Shown here: piece by piece, positions 7,404-13,478 of the stretch | How the letters are laid out: each line of letters opens with the position of its first letter | Numbering within the stretch: the stretch's first letter is position 1 | Assembly: GCA_027351145.1 (NCBI GenBank) | Contig: DAIEIZ010000079.1 | Coordinates: 1-24,986 of the forward strand | Length of the DNA: 24,986 nt | DNA from: Candidatus Moraniibacteriota bacterium | Lineage (GTDB): Bacteria; Patescibacteriota; Minisyncoccia; Moranbacterales; UBA2206 | Direction: 5' to 3' | Notes under the pieces: generated by a model | Databases searched by the model: none | What the model was told of the DNA's origin: nothing | What the model saw: only the letters and a program-made list of their open reading frames with translations | Made by a program: the position numbers and the translations under genes

Positions 7404-7946
7404 CTACACTTCCCACTCAATATATTCATACGGCTCCCCCTCGGCTGGCTCCCAGCTTTCAATTTCCCTCACTGCTACTATCCTATCCGCAAAAATCTTT
7501 TTCACTGACTCGCTGAAACCATTTATTTTACGCGCATGAATTGAAAACTTGTTTATCCCTCTTTTCCCAGCTTCTTCACAAACAGCGAGCAGCAGTTTTT
7601 TTGCGCCGCCCTTCCCTTGAAATTCCGGCAAGATTTGAATCGTCTCAATATAGAAAACGTTCTCTTGATCCTTAAATTCCGGATCATACTCGGAAAGCTC
7701 ACCGGTTTCTTTGTTGTGAAATCTTGCCAAGACATATCCCACTGTTTTGCCATGATCTCTCAGGAAGATGTTGATGTTTTCCTTGTCACTCAGCATTTCT
7801 TTGTAATATTGACCGGCGTCCTCATATTGCCAATCTTCCGGAAAACATTTTTCTTCCAAAGACAAGATATCTTTCAAATAATTCTCCTTGAATTCATTCG
7901 CTGCAAAAAGAGTAATGCATTTTTCTCGCTCAATTCTATTTTCCAT
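7404..7946 (-). CDS. GNAT-family N-acetyltransferase
   Basis: 180 aa. Transfers an acetyl group from acetyl-CoA to an amine; the substrate is unknown. The diagnostic stretch is YIETIQILPEFQGKGGAKKLL (residues 99-119): a beta-4 strand followed by the QxxGxGA pyrophosphate-binding loop (Q110-A115). The first part has the N-terminal strand-helix (LKDILSLEEKCFPEDW) and GKTVGYVLARF as beta-2/3. The C-terminus is acidic (EPAEGEPYEYIEWEV). There is no SD; a perfect 18-bp palindrome lies just upstream (7965-7982). It sits between two methyltransferase genes on the same strand, but the gaps (115 and 164 nt) leave operon membership open. Confidence 0.85.
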   Translation of the reverse strand: MENRIEREKCITLFAANEFKENYLKDILSLEEKCFPEDWQYEDAGQYYKEMLSDKENINIFLRDHGKTVGYVLARFHNKETGELSEYDPEFKDQENVFYIETIQILPEFQGKGGAKKLLLAVCEEAGKRGINKFSIHARKINGFSESVKKIFADRIVAVREIESWEPAEGEPYEYIEWEV

Positions 7947-7964
7947 AATGCCGTAAATATTTAG

Positions 7965-7982
7965 GTGATTTAATTAAATCAC
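7965..7982. promoter_or_regulatory. Perfect 18-bp palindrome, candidate operator
   Basis: GTGATTTAATTAAATCAC reads identically on both strands and lies 19-36 bp before the GNAT start codon. This is a typical place and form for a dimeric repressor site. No cognate regulator is in the window. Confidence 0.4.
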
Positions 7983-8036
7983 AGATTAGTGCTAAAATAA
8001 AGGAAAAGGTCGAAAGAACTTTATCATTAAAATAAA

Positions 8037-8085
8037 CTTCCTCGCAGCAAGCCGCTGGGAAAAGCCCTAAGCGGATTTTAGGAAG
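8037..8085. repeat. Nested hairpin element in intergenic gap
   Basis: CTTCCT (8037-8042) pairs with AGGAAG (8080-8085) and encloses CCGCT-GGG-AAAAG-CCC-TA-AGCGG (8052-8074). There is no T-run on either side, so it is not a normal terminator. The CGCAGCAAGCCGC wording resembles palindromic REP-like intergenic repeats, but only one copy is present here. Confidence 0.35.
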
Positions 8086-8110
8086 CGCTTGAAAGAAAAA
8101 ATTTCTGCAC

Positions 8111-8629
8111 TTATTTTATAATTTTTAAAATACCCACCGAATGAATATGCGGAAAATCAAGGTTATTATGCGCGTTATCTCTCAGTAACTTAAATTTTAG
8201 AGTGCCTTTATATTGCTCTTTAATTTCCCTCAATTCTGCATAACTGGGGAAAAACACATTTTCATTTTGCTTAGAATTGATCGCCATCGGATCATCCAAC
8301 ATCAACATTTTGACAAGCAACTCGCCTTTGGGATTTAATTTGGCATAAAATTTTTCCAACAGAGCCAGGCAATCTTCTTTGGGCATAAACATTAAAACAA
8401 AACTACATAAAATTCCATCAAACTTTTGGTTTAATTTCATCTCCCGGATGCCCCTATTGTAGAGTTTTATATGCTTCTTTTCTTCTGAAGCGTTAACATT
8501 GATTTTTGCCTTTTCAAAAACAGCCGAATTTTTTTCCACGCCAATAACAGCATAACCTTCTTTGGCAAATTTTATGCAACTTTTCGCGTCTCCGCAGCCG
8601 ACATCGAGTAGCAGTTTTCTTTTTGGCAT
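8111..8629 (-). CDS. Small class I SAM-dependent methyltransferase (TehB/UbiE-like)
   Basis: 172 aa, essentially a bare Rossmann methyltransferase core. It has motif I LLDVGCGDAKSCIKFA (residues 7-22), motif II acidic residue in VIGVEKN, motif post-I KHIKLYNRGIREM, and motif IV FDGILCSFVLMFMP. There is no fused substrate domain, so the acceptor is unknown. The start ATG has no clear SD (ACCTAAAAAT upstream). The gene follows the radical SAM/SPASM gene by 64 nt on the same strand with a long hairpin between, so it could be a tailoring enzyme of the peptide cassette; that link is inference from position. Confidence 0.8.
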   Translation of the reverse strand: MPKRKLLLDVGCGDAKSCIKFAKEGYAVIGVEKNSAVFEKAKINVNASEEKKHIKLYNRGIREMKLNQKFDGILCSFVLMFMPKEDCLALLEKFYAKLNPKGELLVKMLMLDDPMAINSKQNENVFFPSYAELREIKEQYKGTLKFKLLRDNAHNNLDFPHIHSVGILKIIK

Positions 8630-8653
8630 ATTTTTAGGTGGCTAACAATAAGT

Positions 8654-8684
8654 TATGGCACATTCCTGATAGAAATGTGCCATA
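8654..8684 (-). other. 11-bp perfect hairpin between radical SAM and methyltransferase genes
   Basis: TATGGCACATT / AATGTGCCATA with a 9-nt loop, 10 nt after the radical SAM stop. No U-tract follows on the minus strand (ACTTATTG), so it is more likely a processing, stability or weak termination element than a standard terminator. Confidence 0.6.
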
Positions 8685-8693
8685 TCATAATAA

Positions 8694-9713
8694 TCATGTC
8701 AACTCCTTCCAGCATTGAGGATCTTTTCTTTTCCAATCTCCGTATTCTCCATAGGAAACGGCGGGGCAACCTCGACAATAGAGTTTTAATTCACAACTTC
8801 CACATTCCATTTCATCGACGTTCCGATACTCCTCCATTTTGTCAGAAAGAAAAATATTATCCATACTATTTTCAAGCGCATTTCCAACGAGACTATCAAA
8901 TCTCCTGCAAGCATACACATCTCCGTTAGGAAGAATTGATAGGTGTCCAAATCCACAATGGCAACCGTCGACAATTTCTTCATTTTTTTCGTCAATTACC
9001 GCCATACCACTTTCAAGGAAAAATAATTTCCAAAGATGATCCTTATAGGAAAAATTACTTCCTTTTCCTTCCAGGCTCAGATAAAGCTGGTGCATCTCTT
9101 CTAAAAATTTTCTGTACCGCATTGGAGAAATTCCATTTTGCCCATTTCCTCCATATCGCGCAAACGCGATAAGATCCACCCCACTGTCAGCACAAATTCT
9201 GGTAACTTCTGGAATCTCATCTATATTTTCCTTGAAGACGGTTGTCATTACCAATGAAATAATTCCTGCCTCCTTTAGTATTTTAATTTTTTCCAAAGTC
9301 GAATCAAAAGAGCCTTTTTTGCGAATGGAATCGTGTGTTTTTTTGATTCCGTCAATAGACATTTGATATCGGGTACATCCAAGCTCTTTTAACCTTAGCG
9401 CAACAGACAAATCAAGATGAAAAGGGTTACCCAGCACTATCCATTCCCATTTTTTTTCATTTAGCCTTTTTGCCACTTCCCAAAAAAATGGAAATAACAA
9501 AGGATCACCGCCAGTTAGTGCAAAATTCATCTCCAGTTTTCGTTTTCTTCCGAATTTTGCAATATTGTCGATTATAGCGTGGCACCTTTTTATATCCATA
9601 GCCTCTTTTCGCTGGCTTTTTTTATTTTGCCAAACATAACAATGTTTACATCTTTGATCGCATTCATCCGTTAAGTGCCATTGAATACCAAAGCCAAATT
9701 TTATATTTTCCAT
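8694..9713 (-). CDS. Radical SAM/SPASM peptide maturase
   Basis: 339 aa. The SAM-cleaving [4Fe-4S] cluster motif CxxxCxxC is at C18, C22 and C25 (ECDQRCKHCY), followed by barrel elements such as ALTGGDP (the GGE-like SAM site) and YQMSIDG. The C-terminal SPASM domain carries C251, C253, C269, C304, C307, C313, C316 and C334 (GDVYACRRF, CGSCELKLYCRGCPA, DPQCW), enough for two auxiliary clusters. This architecture belongs to RiPP maturases and anaerobic sulfatase activators; the short peptide gene directly upstream favours the former. Its wording is somewhat reminiscent of the ACGX-system maturases, but I cannot confirm this. GAAAGGA 7 nt before the ATG is a good SD. It probably forms thioether or C-C cross-links in the upstream peptide (inference). 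Confidence 0.9.
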   Translation of the reverse strand: MENIKFGFGIQWHLTDECDQRCKHCYVWQNKKSQRKEAMDIKRCHAIIDNIAKFGRKRKLEMNFALTGGDPLLFPFFWEVAKRLNEKKWEWIVLGNPFHLDLSVALRLKELGCTRYQMSIDGIKKTHDSIRKKGSFDSTLEKIKILKEAGIISLVMTTVFKENIDEIPEVTRICADSGVDLIAFARYGGNGQNGISPMRYRKFLEEMHQLYLSLEGKGSNFSYKDHLWKLFFLESGMAVIDEKNEEIVDGCHCGFGHLSILPNGDVYACRRFDSLVGNALENSMDNIFLSDKMEEYRNVDEMECGSCELKLYCRGCPAVSYGEYGDWKRKDPQCWKELT

Positions 9714-9741
9714 AAGAAAATCCTTTCCGATAAAGTGTGTG

Positions 9742-9769
9742 GGTGGCCCGAAAAAATAATCGGGCCACC
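9742..9769 (-). other. 10-bp GC-rich hairpin between precursor and maturase genes
   Basis: GGTGGCCCGA / TCGGGCCACC with an 8-nt loop, 7 nt after the precursor stop and 28 nt before the maturase start. No U-tract follows. Such intergenic hairpins commonly let precursor mRNA accumulate above the modifying-enzyme mRNA. Confidence 0.75.
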
Positions 9770-9776
9770 GCGACTG

Positions 9777-9956
9777 TTAATTACCCGGGCTGCAGGCCAA
9801 GCCACTACCACCGCCATTGCTGATGTTCGCAGCCTTTACCACGCCCTCGTTGTAATCCTTGCTCCCAAAAGCACTTTTCGGGAATGGCGTTTTGGGGAAC
9901 TTCTTGTTCCAAAAGGCCGACCGCTTCAACGATGCTGTAATCTGATTCGGTTTCAT
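9777..9956 (-). CDS. Candidate RiPP precursor peptide, 59 aa
   Basis: ATG at 9954-9956, preceded at 5 nt by a very strong SD (AAGGGGGTGA), ending at TAA 9777-9779. The N-terminal part (about residues 1-43) is basic and aromatic (KRSAFWNKKFPKTPFPKSAF) and would be the leader. The C-terminus (44-59) is NISNGGGSGLACSPGN: Gly/Ser-rich with a single Cys at 55, a typical modifiable core. It lies 63 nt ahead of the radical SAM/SPASM gene with a strong hairpin between, and behind its own promoter (10051-10080). No homologue is recognised. An alternative is a short non-RiPP protein, but size, SD strength, core composition and neighbour all agree. Confidence 0.72.
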   Translation of the reverse strand: MKPNQITASLKRSAFWNKKFPKTPFPKSAFGSKDYNEGVVKAANISNGGGSGLACSPGN

Positions 9957-10050
9957 TATTTCACCCCCTTTCGCTTACAGATTTACCTCCTTTGTTAATG
10001 ATCATCGCACTAGGTTCAATGCGCAAAACTGGGGATCCAGCTTTGCTCTC

Positions 10051-10080
10051 AGCATACCCCCCCCAAGTCTTTTTTGTCAA
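10051..10080 (-). promoter_or_regulatory. Promoter of the peptide cassette
   Basis: TTGACA (10075-10080), an 18-bp spacer ending in a run of eight G, and TATGCT (10051-10056). It gives a leader of about 88 nt that contains a second unused AGGAGG about 30 nt before the precursor start. Confidence 0.6.
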
Positions 10081-10121
10081 GCGTTTTGGACTAGGTTTTT
10101 AACCAACAAAACAACGCCTAA

Positions 10122-10259
10122 CTAAGCATTTTGTAACTTATTTAATTTAGAATATAATTCTATCTCTTCCACTTCCCAGTCTAAGCTTTTTTGCTCTCCA
10201 TGATATGCCCGCTTGGGGAAAAATAAGTTAAAACCATTAGCCCCTATATCCAACCCCAT
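10122..10259 (-). CDS. Small hypothetical protein, 45 aa, overlapping the ATP-grasp stop
   Basis: ATG at 10257-10259, within the last codons of the ATP-grasp gene in another frame, to TAG at 10122-10124. The peptide starts MGLDIGANGFNLFFPKRAY and ends in a charged helix-like stretch (DWEVEEIELYSKLNKLQNA). GGGGAG lies about 11 nt upstream of the ATG. The ATP-grasp product has a natural PurD-like end (KLKQWGW), so this is not simply a frameshifted extension of it. The amino-acid composition looks coding, but the length leaves doubt. Translation would be coupled to the ATP-grasp gene. Confidence 0.5.
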   Translation of the reverse strand: MGLDIGANGFNLFFPKRAYHGEQKSLDWEVEEIELYSKLNKLQNA

Positions 10260-11548
10260 TGCTTCAATTTCTCCCCATCGGTTTTTTCAAATTTAAGCCC
10301 GATATCATTGCGATAGAATTTTTTCGGGATAATTATTTTGTCGATAATCCCAATTCCTTTCTCTCTTGCTTCTGCGATAGTTTTCCCGGAACCGGTCACA
10401 TGCAAAGCAAAGCCGGAATCACCAGAGATATAGTAATCACCACTCGCATCTTTTGAGACTTCTTCAAAATGCACATGCGAAAAATCAGCTTCTTGCATGT
10501 TGGAATTAAAATAGATTTTTTCACCCTGTGGGGAATATTTTTTGATCTGAAGTTGATAGGGAAATGGCGGCGTAGCAACCAGCATCACAACACCAAACTC
10601 TTTTCGATATTTCACGTCATATTCCTTTCCGTCCGCGACTGCTTTCAAGAAATCGCACATAGGAGATTCGATCAGTTCTGCGGCATGCAAATGAGTGGCC
10701 GGCCAACCAAGGCGCGCTGTGATTTCCAAGGGATAGAGCTCCTGGCCATTCACAATGCAATTCATGTCAATGTCTCCCCTGAAATTTATATTTCTCAAAT
10801 AATCCTTTAGTTTTGCCAAAGTTTCCTGAAAGAGTCGATTGTTCTCATTATCATCAAACCACATCAACGTCCCCATTTCGAAAGTTTTCGGTCCCACGCT
10901 GCCTGCAAAAAGATCCTTGTGCTCAATATTAATCTCGATTGGCCCAACCCAATCGTTACCGTTGAAATATCTGGCCACGCCAATTTCAATGCCTTCAATT
11001 TTCTTTTGCAAATCAATCACGCTGCATTCGTCTTTTTCATATTCGCAATAGCTATTGAGCACATCGATCACATCCCGACCATCTTCCAGACTTCCAACAT
11101 AGTTAAAGATTTTGTCAGCATGACCATTTTGCTTCACCACCCATGGTCCCTGATTATTCCGAATAAATTCAATGGCGCTTTTTATCCCCACGAAACTTCG
11201 CGAACTAACAATTGGGATCCCGCAAACAGAAAATATTTTTTGGCCATATTGCCTATCATGTTCAAGTTTGTCTCCCAACTCACATCCACCAACAACAGAA
11301 AAGCCTTTTGCCCTCAACTCATCCTGCTCTTTCCCATAGCCACAACTGTCAAAAATAATGAGGCCATCTTTTCCAACCCATTCCAGTTCATTTTTCCAAT
11401 TGGAAACTTTTTCAATAATCCCTTCATAATTTCCCTTTTGATCTTCATTCTCCACAAAAAAACGAACGGCATGCCCTTCTTTTTCGATACGATAAGCCAA
11501 GTCAGCTCCCGAGAGATCAAACGAAACTACAAGTACATTTATGATGAT
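10244..11548 (-). CDS. PurD-like ATP-grasp ligase (start codon unclear)
   Basis: ATP-grasp enzymes join a carboxylate to an amine using ATP. The visible order is that of phosphoribosylamine-glycine ligase-type proteins: an N-terminal strand-helix (VLVVSFDLSGADLAYRIEKE), WVVKQNGH in the ATP lid, an IEGIEIGV strand, GPIEIN, DIDMNCIVNGQELYPLEITARLGWPAT (metal/ATP site with Asp, Asn and Glu-ITxR) and a terminal KLKQWGW. The frame has no ATG or GTG upstream of the TTG at 11498-11500, yet that TTG would cut away the first Rossmann strand. The true start is probably one of the codons ATC, ATC or ATA just after the TAA at 11549-11551. Whether it makes glycinamide ribonucleotide or another amide is unknown; no other pur gene is near. 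Confidence 0.75.
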   Translation of the reverse strand: MIINVLVVSFDLSGADLAYRIEKEGHAVRFFVENEDQKGNYEGIIEKVSNWKNELEWVGKDGLIIFDSCGYGKEQDELRAKGFSVVGGCELGDKLEHDRQYGQKIFSVCGIPIVSSRSFVGIKSAIEFIRNNQGPWVVKQNGHADKIFNYVGSLEDGRDVIDVLNSYCEYEKDECSVIDLQKKIEGIEIGVARYFNGNDWVGPIEINIEHKDLFAGSVGPKTFEMGTLMWFDDNENNRLFQETLAKLKDYLRNINFRGDIDMNCIVNGQELYPLEITARLGWPATHLHAAELIESPMCDFLKAVADGKEYDVKYRKEFGVVMLVATPPFPYQLQIKKYSPQGEKIYFNSNMQEADFSHVHFEEVSKDASGDYYISGDSGFALHVTGSGKTIAEAREKGIGIIDKIIIPKKFYRNDIGLKFEKTDGEKLKQWGWI

Positions 11549-11551
11549 TTA

Positions 11552-11557
11552 ATTATA
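11552..11557 (-). promoter_or_regulatory. -10 element of the ATP-grasp gene
   Basis: Perfect TATAAT with a poor -35. The expected transcription start (about 11545) coincides with the first in-frame codons of the ATP-grasp reading frame, which would make the message leaderless. Confidence 0.4.
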
Positions 11558-11601
11558 CTGATTGATTTAATATATAAAATAGAAACTCTTTTTTTAATTG
11601 G

Positions 11602-11637
11602 GGTGGGCGCATCTTGCATTCAAGATGCGCGCCCACC
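11602..11637 (-). other. Long GC-rich hairpin after the membrane protein gene
   Basis: GGTGGGCGCATCTTG pairs with CAAGATGCG(CG)CCCACC around a CATT loop with a 2-nt bulge, and the stem extends into flanking GG/CC pairs. It starts 5 nt after the stop at 11643. No U-tract follows on the minus strand (CCCCAATTAAAAA), so it is a third U-less hairpin in this part of the window. Confidence 0.65.
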
Positions 11638-11642
11638 ATCCC

Positions 11643-12395
11643 CTACTTAAGCCAGACCAACAACCCATCAAAAGCCATGACAACCAACAGAGCTGCGATG
11701 AGCAGCTTTTCTTTCCTGGAAATTCGGAAGAAAAACTTAACTGCCCGGATGCTCCATTGAACGACTTTTCTCAAGATCGCAACGATAATAACAAAAATAA
11801 TGAAGGTTGCAATCCCAAGCAAAATGTAATGGGATTGGAGCTCGGCCGGGACATATTTTTGACACAAGTTGTATCCCGTAGTATACAACCATGTCCCAAA
11901 AATCCCCTGAAGCGCGGATAGGATAAAAAGCGCTGACCAAATCCTTTTCCGATTGTTCAGCTCCCTTCTAAAAAGGACGCAAATAACTTCTGGTCCTTCC
12001 CAGATGATTGCCTTAACCGCTAAGCCAAAAAGAAGAATCGCGGAAAAAAACAATCCCCAGAAACCGTTTTCGCGAAAGCTATCCGAAACTCTCCTGAATG
12101 ATCTCCCGAGTGTAAAATCACACCCTGTCATATCACTCAAGAAAAAGAATCCAGCAGCGGCAAAAAAGTCGTACAACGATGTTCCCACATACACACCTGT
12201 TGTGGAAACATCCTTAGCCTGCATCCAAAAAGAAAAGGACGCAAGCGCACCTGCCACAGCCCAGTCGGTATAATTGTAGATAATCCGACTAACCGTTAAG
12301 AGGGAGGCTCTTTTAATAACCTCGGTACTCGCAATACTCTTATCTTCCTCAACCTCAAGAAACGCCCGAAATGCTTCTATTAGTGCCCTTTTCAA
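11643..12395 (-). CDS. Polytopic membrane protein, unrecognised family (module copy 1)
   Basis: 250 aa with about six hydrophobic segments (roughly 37-58, 67-87, 112-132, 153-173, 190-208, 229-247). The start is TTG at 12393-12395: a perfect AGGAGGTGA SD lies 4 nt upstream. Three motifs recur in the C-terminal half of the protein at 17285-18421: TLGRSFRR (95-102; the other has TLGESFRR), VKAIIWEGPE (127-136; other VKAIIWDGPE) and QGIFGTWLYTTGY (163-175; other QGIFWTWAYGLGY). Conserved Arg/Glu/Asp next to membrane segments suggest a functional site, but no known family is recognised. Its neighbour upstream is the FAM173-like methyltransferase, as in the second copy. Confidence 0.8.
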   Translation of the reverse strand: MKRALIEAFRAFLEVEEDKSIASTEVIKRASLLTVSRIIYNYTDWAVAGALASFSFWMQAKDVSTTGVYVGTSLYDFFAAAGFFFLSDMTGCDFTLGRSFRRVSDSFRENGFWGLFFSAILLFGLAVKAIIWEGPEVICVLFRRELNNRKRIWSALFILSALQGIFGTWLYTTGYNLCQKYVPAELQSHYILLGIATFIIFVIIVAILRKVVQWSIRAVKFFFRISRKEKLLIAALLVVMAFDGLLVWLK

Positions 12396-12462
12396 AGGTC
12401 ACCTCCTATTATTTTAAGTTTAGTTTAAGGTACTCTTGTTAGCCGAAATTGACTAACCTGGG

Positions 12463-12491
12463 ATTATACACCAAAACGACGGCTTTGTCAA
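12463..12491 (-). promoter_or_regulatory. Consensus promoter of the membrane protein gene
   Basis: Perfect TTGACA (12486-12491), 17-bp spacer and TATAAT (12463-12468) on the minus strand, with a leader of about 60 nt. Confidence 0.85.
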
Positions 12492-12529
12492 TTGGCCCGT
12501 CCCTTGGCGCCAATCTTGGCTCTGGATAC

Positions 12530-12556
12530 AAAAAAAACGCCATCAGGCGCTTTTTG
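12530..12556 (-). terminator. Intrinsic terminator (end of candidate small RNA / methyltransferase gene)
   Basis: AAAAAGCGCC-TGAT-GGCGTTTTTTTT on the minus strand: GC-rich stem, tetraloop and an eight-T tract. Confidence 0.85.
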
Positions 12557-12665
12557 ACATATTCAATTCAAACCGCAAAACAACGCCACCGGCTCAGCCG
12601 ATGATAATTCAAAATTCATCCAGTTTATCCTAAAAACATCCATAAATTTCATTTCTGATTTTAGT
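12533..12665 (-). ncRNA. Candidate stand-alone small RNA (or small-peptide mRNA)
   Basis: A strong promoter (12672-12700) points into a stretch of about 130 nt that ends at an intrinsic terminator and holds no sizeable gene. The predicted transcript has an internal 7-bp hairpin CATCGGC-TGA-GCCGGTG (about 12588-12604) plus the terminator hairpin. An in-frame short ORF (MKFMDVFRINWMNFEL..., about 29 aa) lies inside but has no SD. It follows the stop of the methyltransferase gene, so a 3' UTR-derived RNA is equally possible. Confidence 0.4.
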
Positions 12666-12671
12666 AAATCC

Positions 12672-12700
12672 ATTATAGCAAGAAAATGTTGGGAGAGCAA
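12672..12700 (-). promoter_or_regulatory. Promoter with extended -10, downstream of methyltransferase gene
   Basis: TTGCTC (12695-12700), 17-bp spacer, TGC-TATAAT (-10 at 12672-12677). The same hexamers, spacing and TGC extension occur at 18643-18671. Confidence 0.65.
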
Positions 12701-12707
12701 GATAGAT

Positions 12708-13220
12708 CTATGAATGCTCATAGAGATAAAATTCATATTTATTTTCCAGTACATTTTTTTTCGTAGGTTTTCTTTTTTCCAACGCAAAGCAATAGGAAAT
12801 CAGCCAACTGCCCGGCTTCATTTCTAGTTCAAATTTTTTTTCTATTTTTTCCATTGCCCTAGTGTTTAAAAAACAAAAAACAATATCCGCTTTACCGAGT
12901 GGCGCTTTATAGAGATTCTTAAAAACGATATCTGCATCCTTGGCTTTATGCAAAAATAGATTCGTGATTCCGATTAAATAAGAAGTAACGGCCAATTCAA
13001 AACCTGTTGAATGTAGGCCGAATTTTTTTTCTGCGATAATAAGGGATCTTCCCGACCCACACCCCAAATCAAAGAAAACGGCTCCCCGCCTAGGATTGAT
13101 AAATTTAAGCGCTGCCTCTATTCCTTTTTTGGGGCTAAAAAATAGCGGCGCATTAGTCGTGCTATATGCATAGGCTGTCGAAATCAGAAGTAACCAAAAA
13201 ATCCATAGGAATATGATCAT
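12708..13220 (-). CDS. Membrane-anchored methyltransferase, FAM173-like (module copy 1)
   Basis: 170 aa: one N-terminal TM helix (about residues 2-20), the FFSPKK pre-motif (27-32), SAM motif I FFDLGCGSGRS (49-59), acidic motif II GFELA (73-77) and a motif IV-like ADIVFCFLNTRAM (111-123). The arrangement, a TM helix then SPK..E..L..., DLGSGDGR, GxELN and VFLxP, matches the FAM173 family, whose eukaryotic members trimethylate lysines of the adenine nucleotide translocator and ATP synthase subunit c. A lysine in a membrane protein is thus a likely target (inference). It has no SD and starts in an ATGA overlap with a 12-aa upstream ORF. It is paralogous to 16771-17301. Confidence 0.8.
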   Translation of the reverse strand: MIIFLWIFWLLLISTAYAYSTTNAPLFFSPKKGIEAALKFINPRRGAVFFDLGCGSGRSLIIAEKKFGLHSTGFELAVTSYLIGITNLFLHKAKDADIVFKNLYKAPLGKADIVFCFLNTRAMEKIEKKFELEMKPGSWLISYCFALEKRKPTKKNVLENKYEFYLYEHS

Positions 13221-13255
13221 TTGAAAAAATAATCTAGCTTACCAATTAAAAACAT
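13217..13255 (-). CDS. Upstream ORF (12 aa) overlapping the methyltransferase start
   Basis: MFLIGKLDYFFK, preceded by AGGAAGGG with 2 nt spacing, ends in TGA inside ATGA, where the ATG starts the methyltransferase. The following gene has no SD of its own, so ribosomes finishing this ORF would deliver its translation. Confidence 0.5.
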   Translation of the reverse strand: MFLIGKLDYFFK

Positions 13256-13268
13256 TACCCTTCCTAAG

Positions 13269-13277
13269 ATTATAGCA
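13269..13277 (-). promoter_or_regulatory. Extended -10 promoter of methyltransferase copy 1
   Basis: TGC-TATAAT on the minus strand. No clear -35. Transcription would begin about 7 nt before the upstream ORF. Confidence 0.55.
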
Positions 13278-13282
13278 TTAAA

Positions 13283-13426
13283 ATGATTGCAACAGATTAC
13301 TCCCTACCATATCCAATCAGAGTTGTTCATAGCCAGGCAAATAGAGCAGCAAGAATGTATCAGGATAAAGCTAAAGGTCTTGCAACAAACATTCCTTGCC
13401 AATTTTTCAGCCATTTTCTGCTTTGA
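13283..13426 (+). CDS. Doubtful small ORF, 47 aa
   Basis: An ATG-to-TGA frame in the gap between two divergent genes (begins MIATDYSLPYPIRVVHSQAN). It has no SD and no recognisable domain, and it overlaps the promoter of the next gene. The residue mix is not obviously random, so a remnant or small gene is possible. Otherwise nothing is seen in this gap. Confidence 0.2.
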   Translation: MIATDYSLPYPIRVVHSQANRAARMYQDKAKGLATNIPCQFFSHFLL

Positions 13427-13451
13427 CAAAAGATTTTTTTGTGAGTAAGAT
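13423..13451 (+). promoter_or_regulatory. Promoter of the Ham1-type pyrophosphatase gene
   Basis: TTGACA (13423-13428), 17-bp spacer, TAAGAT (13446-13451). Leader about 20 nt with SD GAAAGGA. Confidence 0.65.
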
Positions 13452-13478
13452 TGAAAAATAATAACGAAAGGAATCATC

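Noticed and set aside
9675..9998. Plus-strand ORF of 107 codons over the peptide cassette
   Set aside because: It is antisense to the SD-bearing precursor gene and the maturase start, and its protein has no domain-like features.
10244..10259. Frameshift at the end of the ATP-grasp gene joining it to the 45-codon ORF
   Set aside because: The in-frame end KLKQWGW is the normal C-terminus of PurD-like proteins, so an overlapping separate gene is simpler.
12563..12787. 74-codon minus-strand ORF spanning the methyltransferase end
   Set aside because: Its upstream part is a shadow of the methyltransferase gene; only the last 29-37 codons, inside the candidate small RNA, merit attention.
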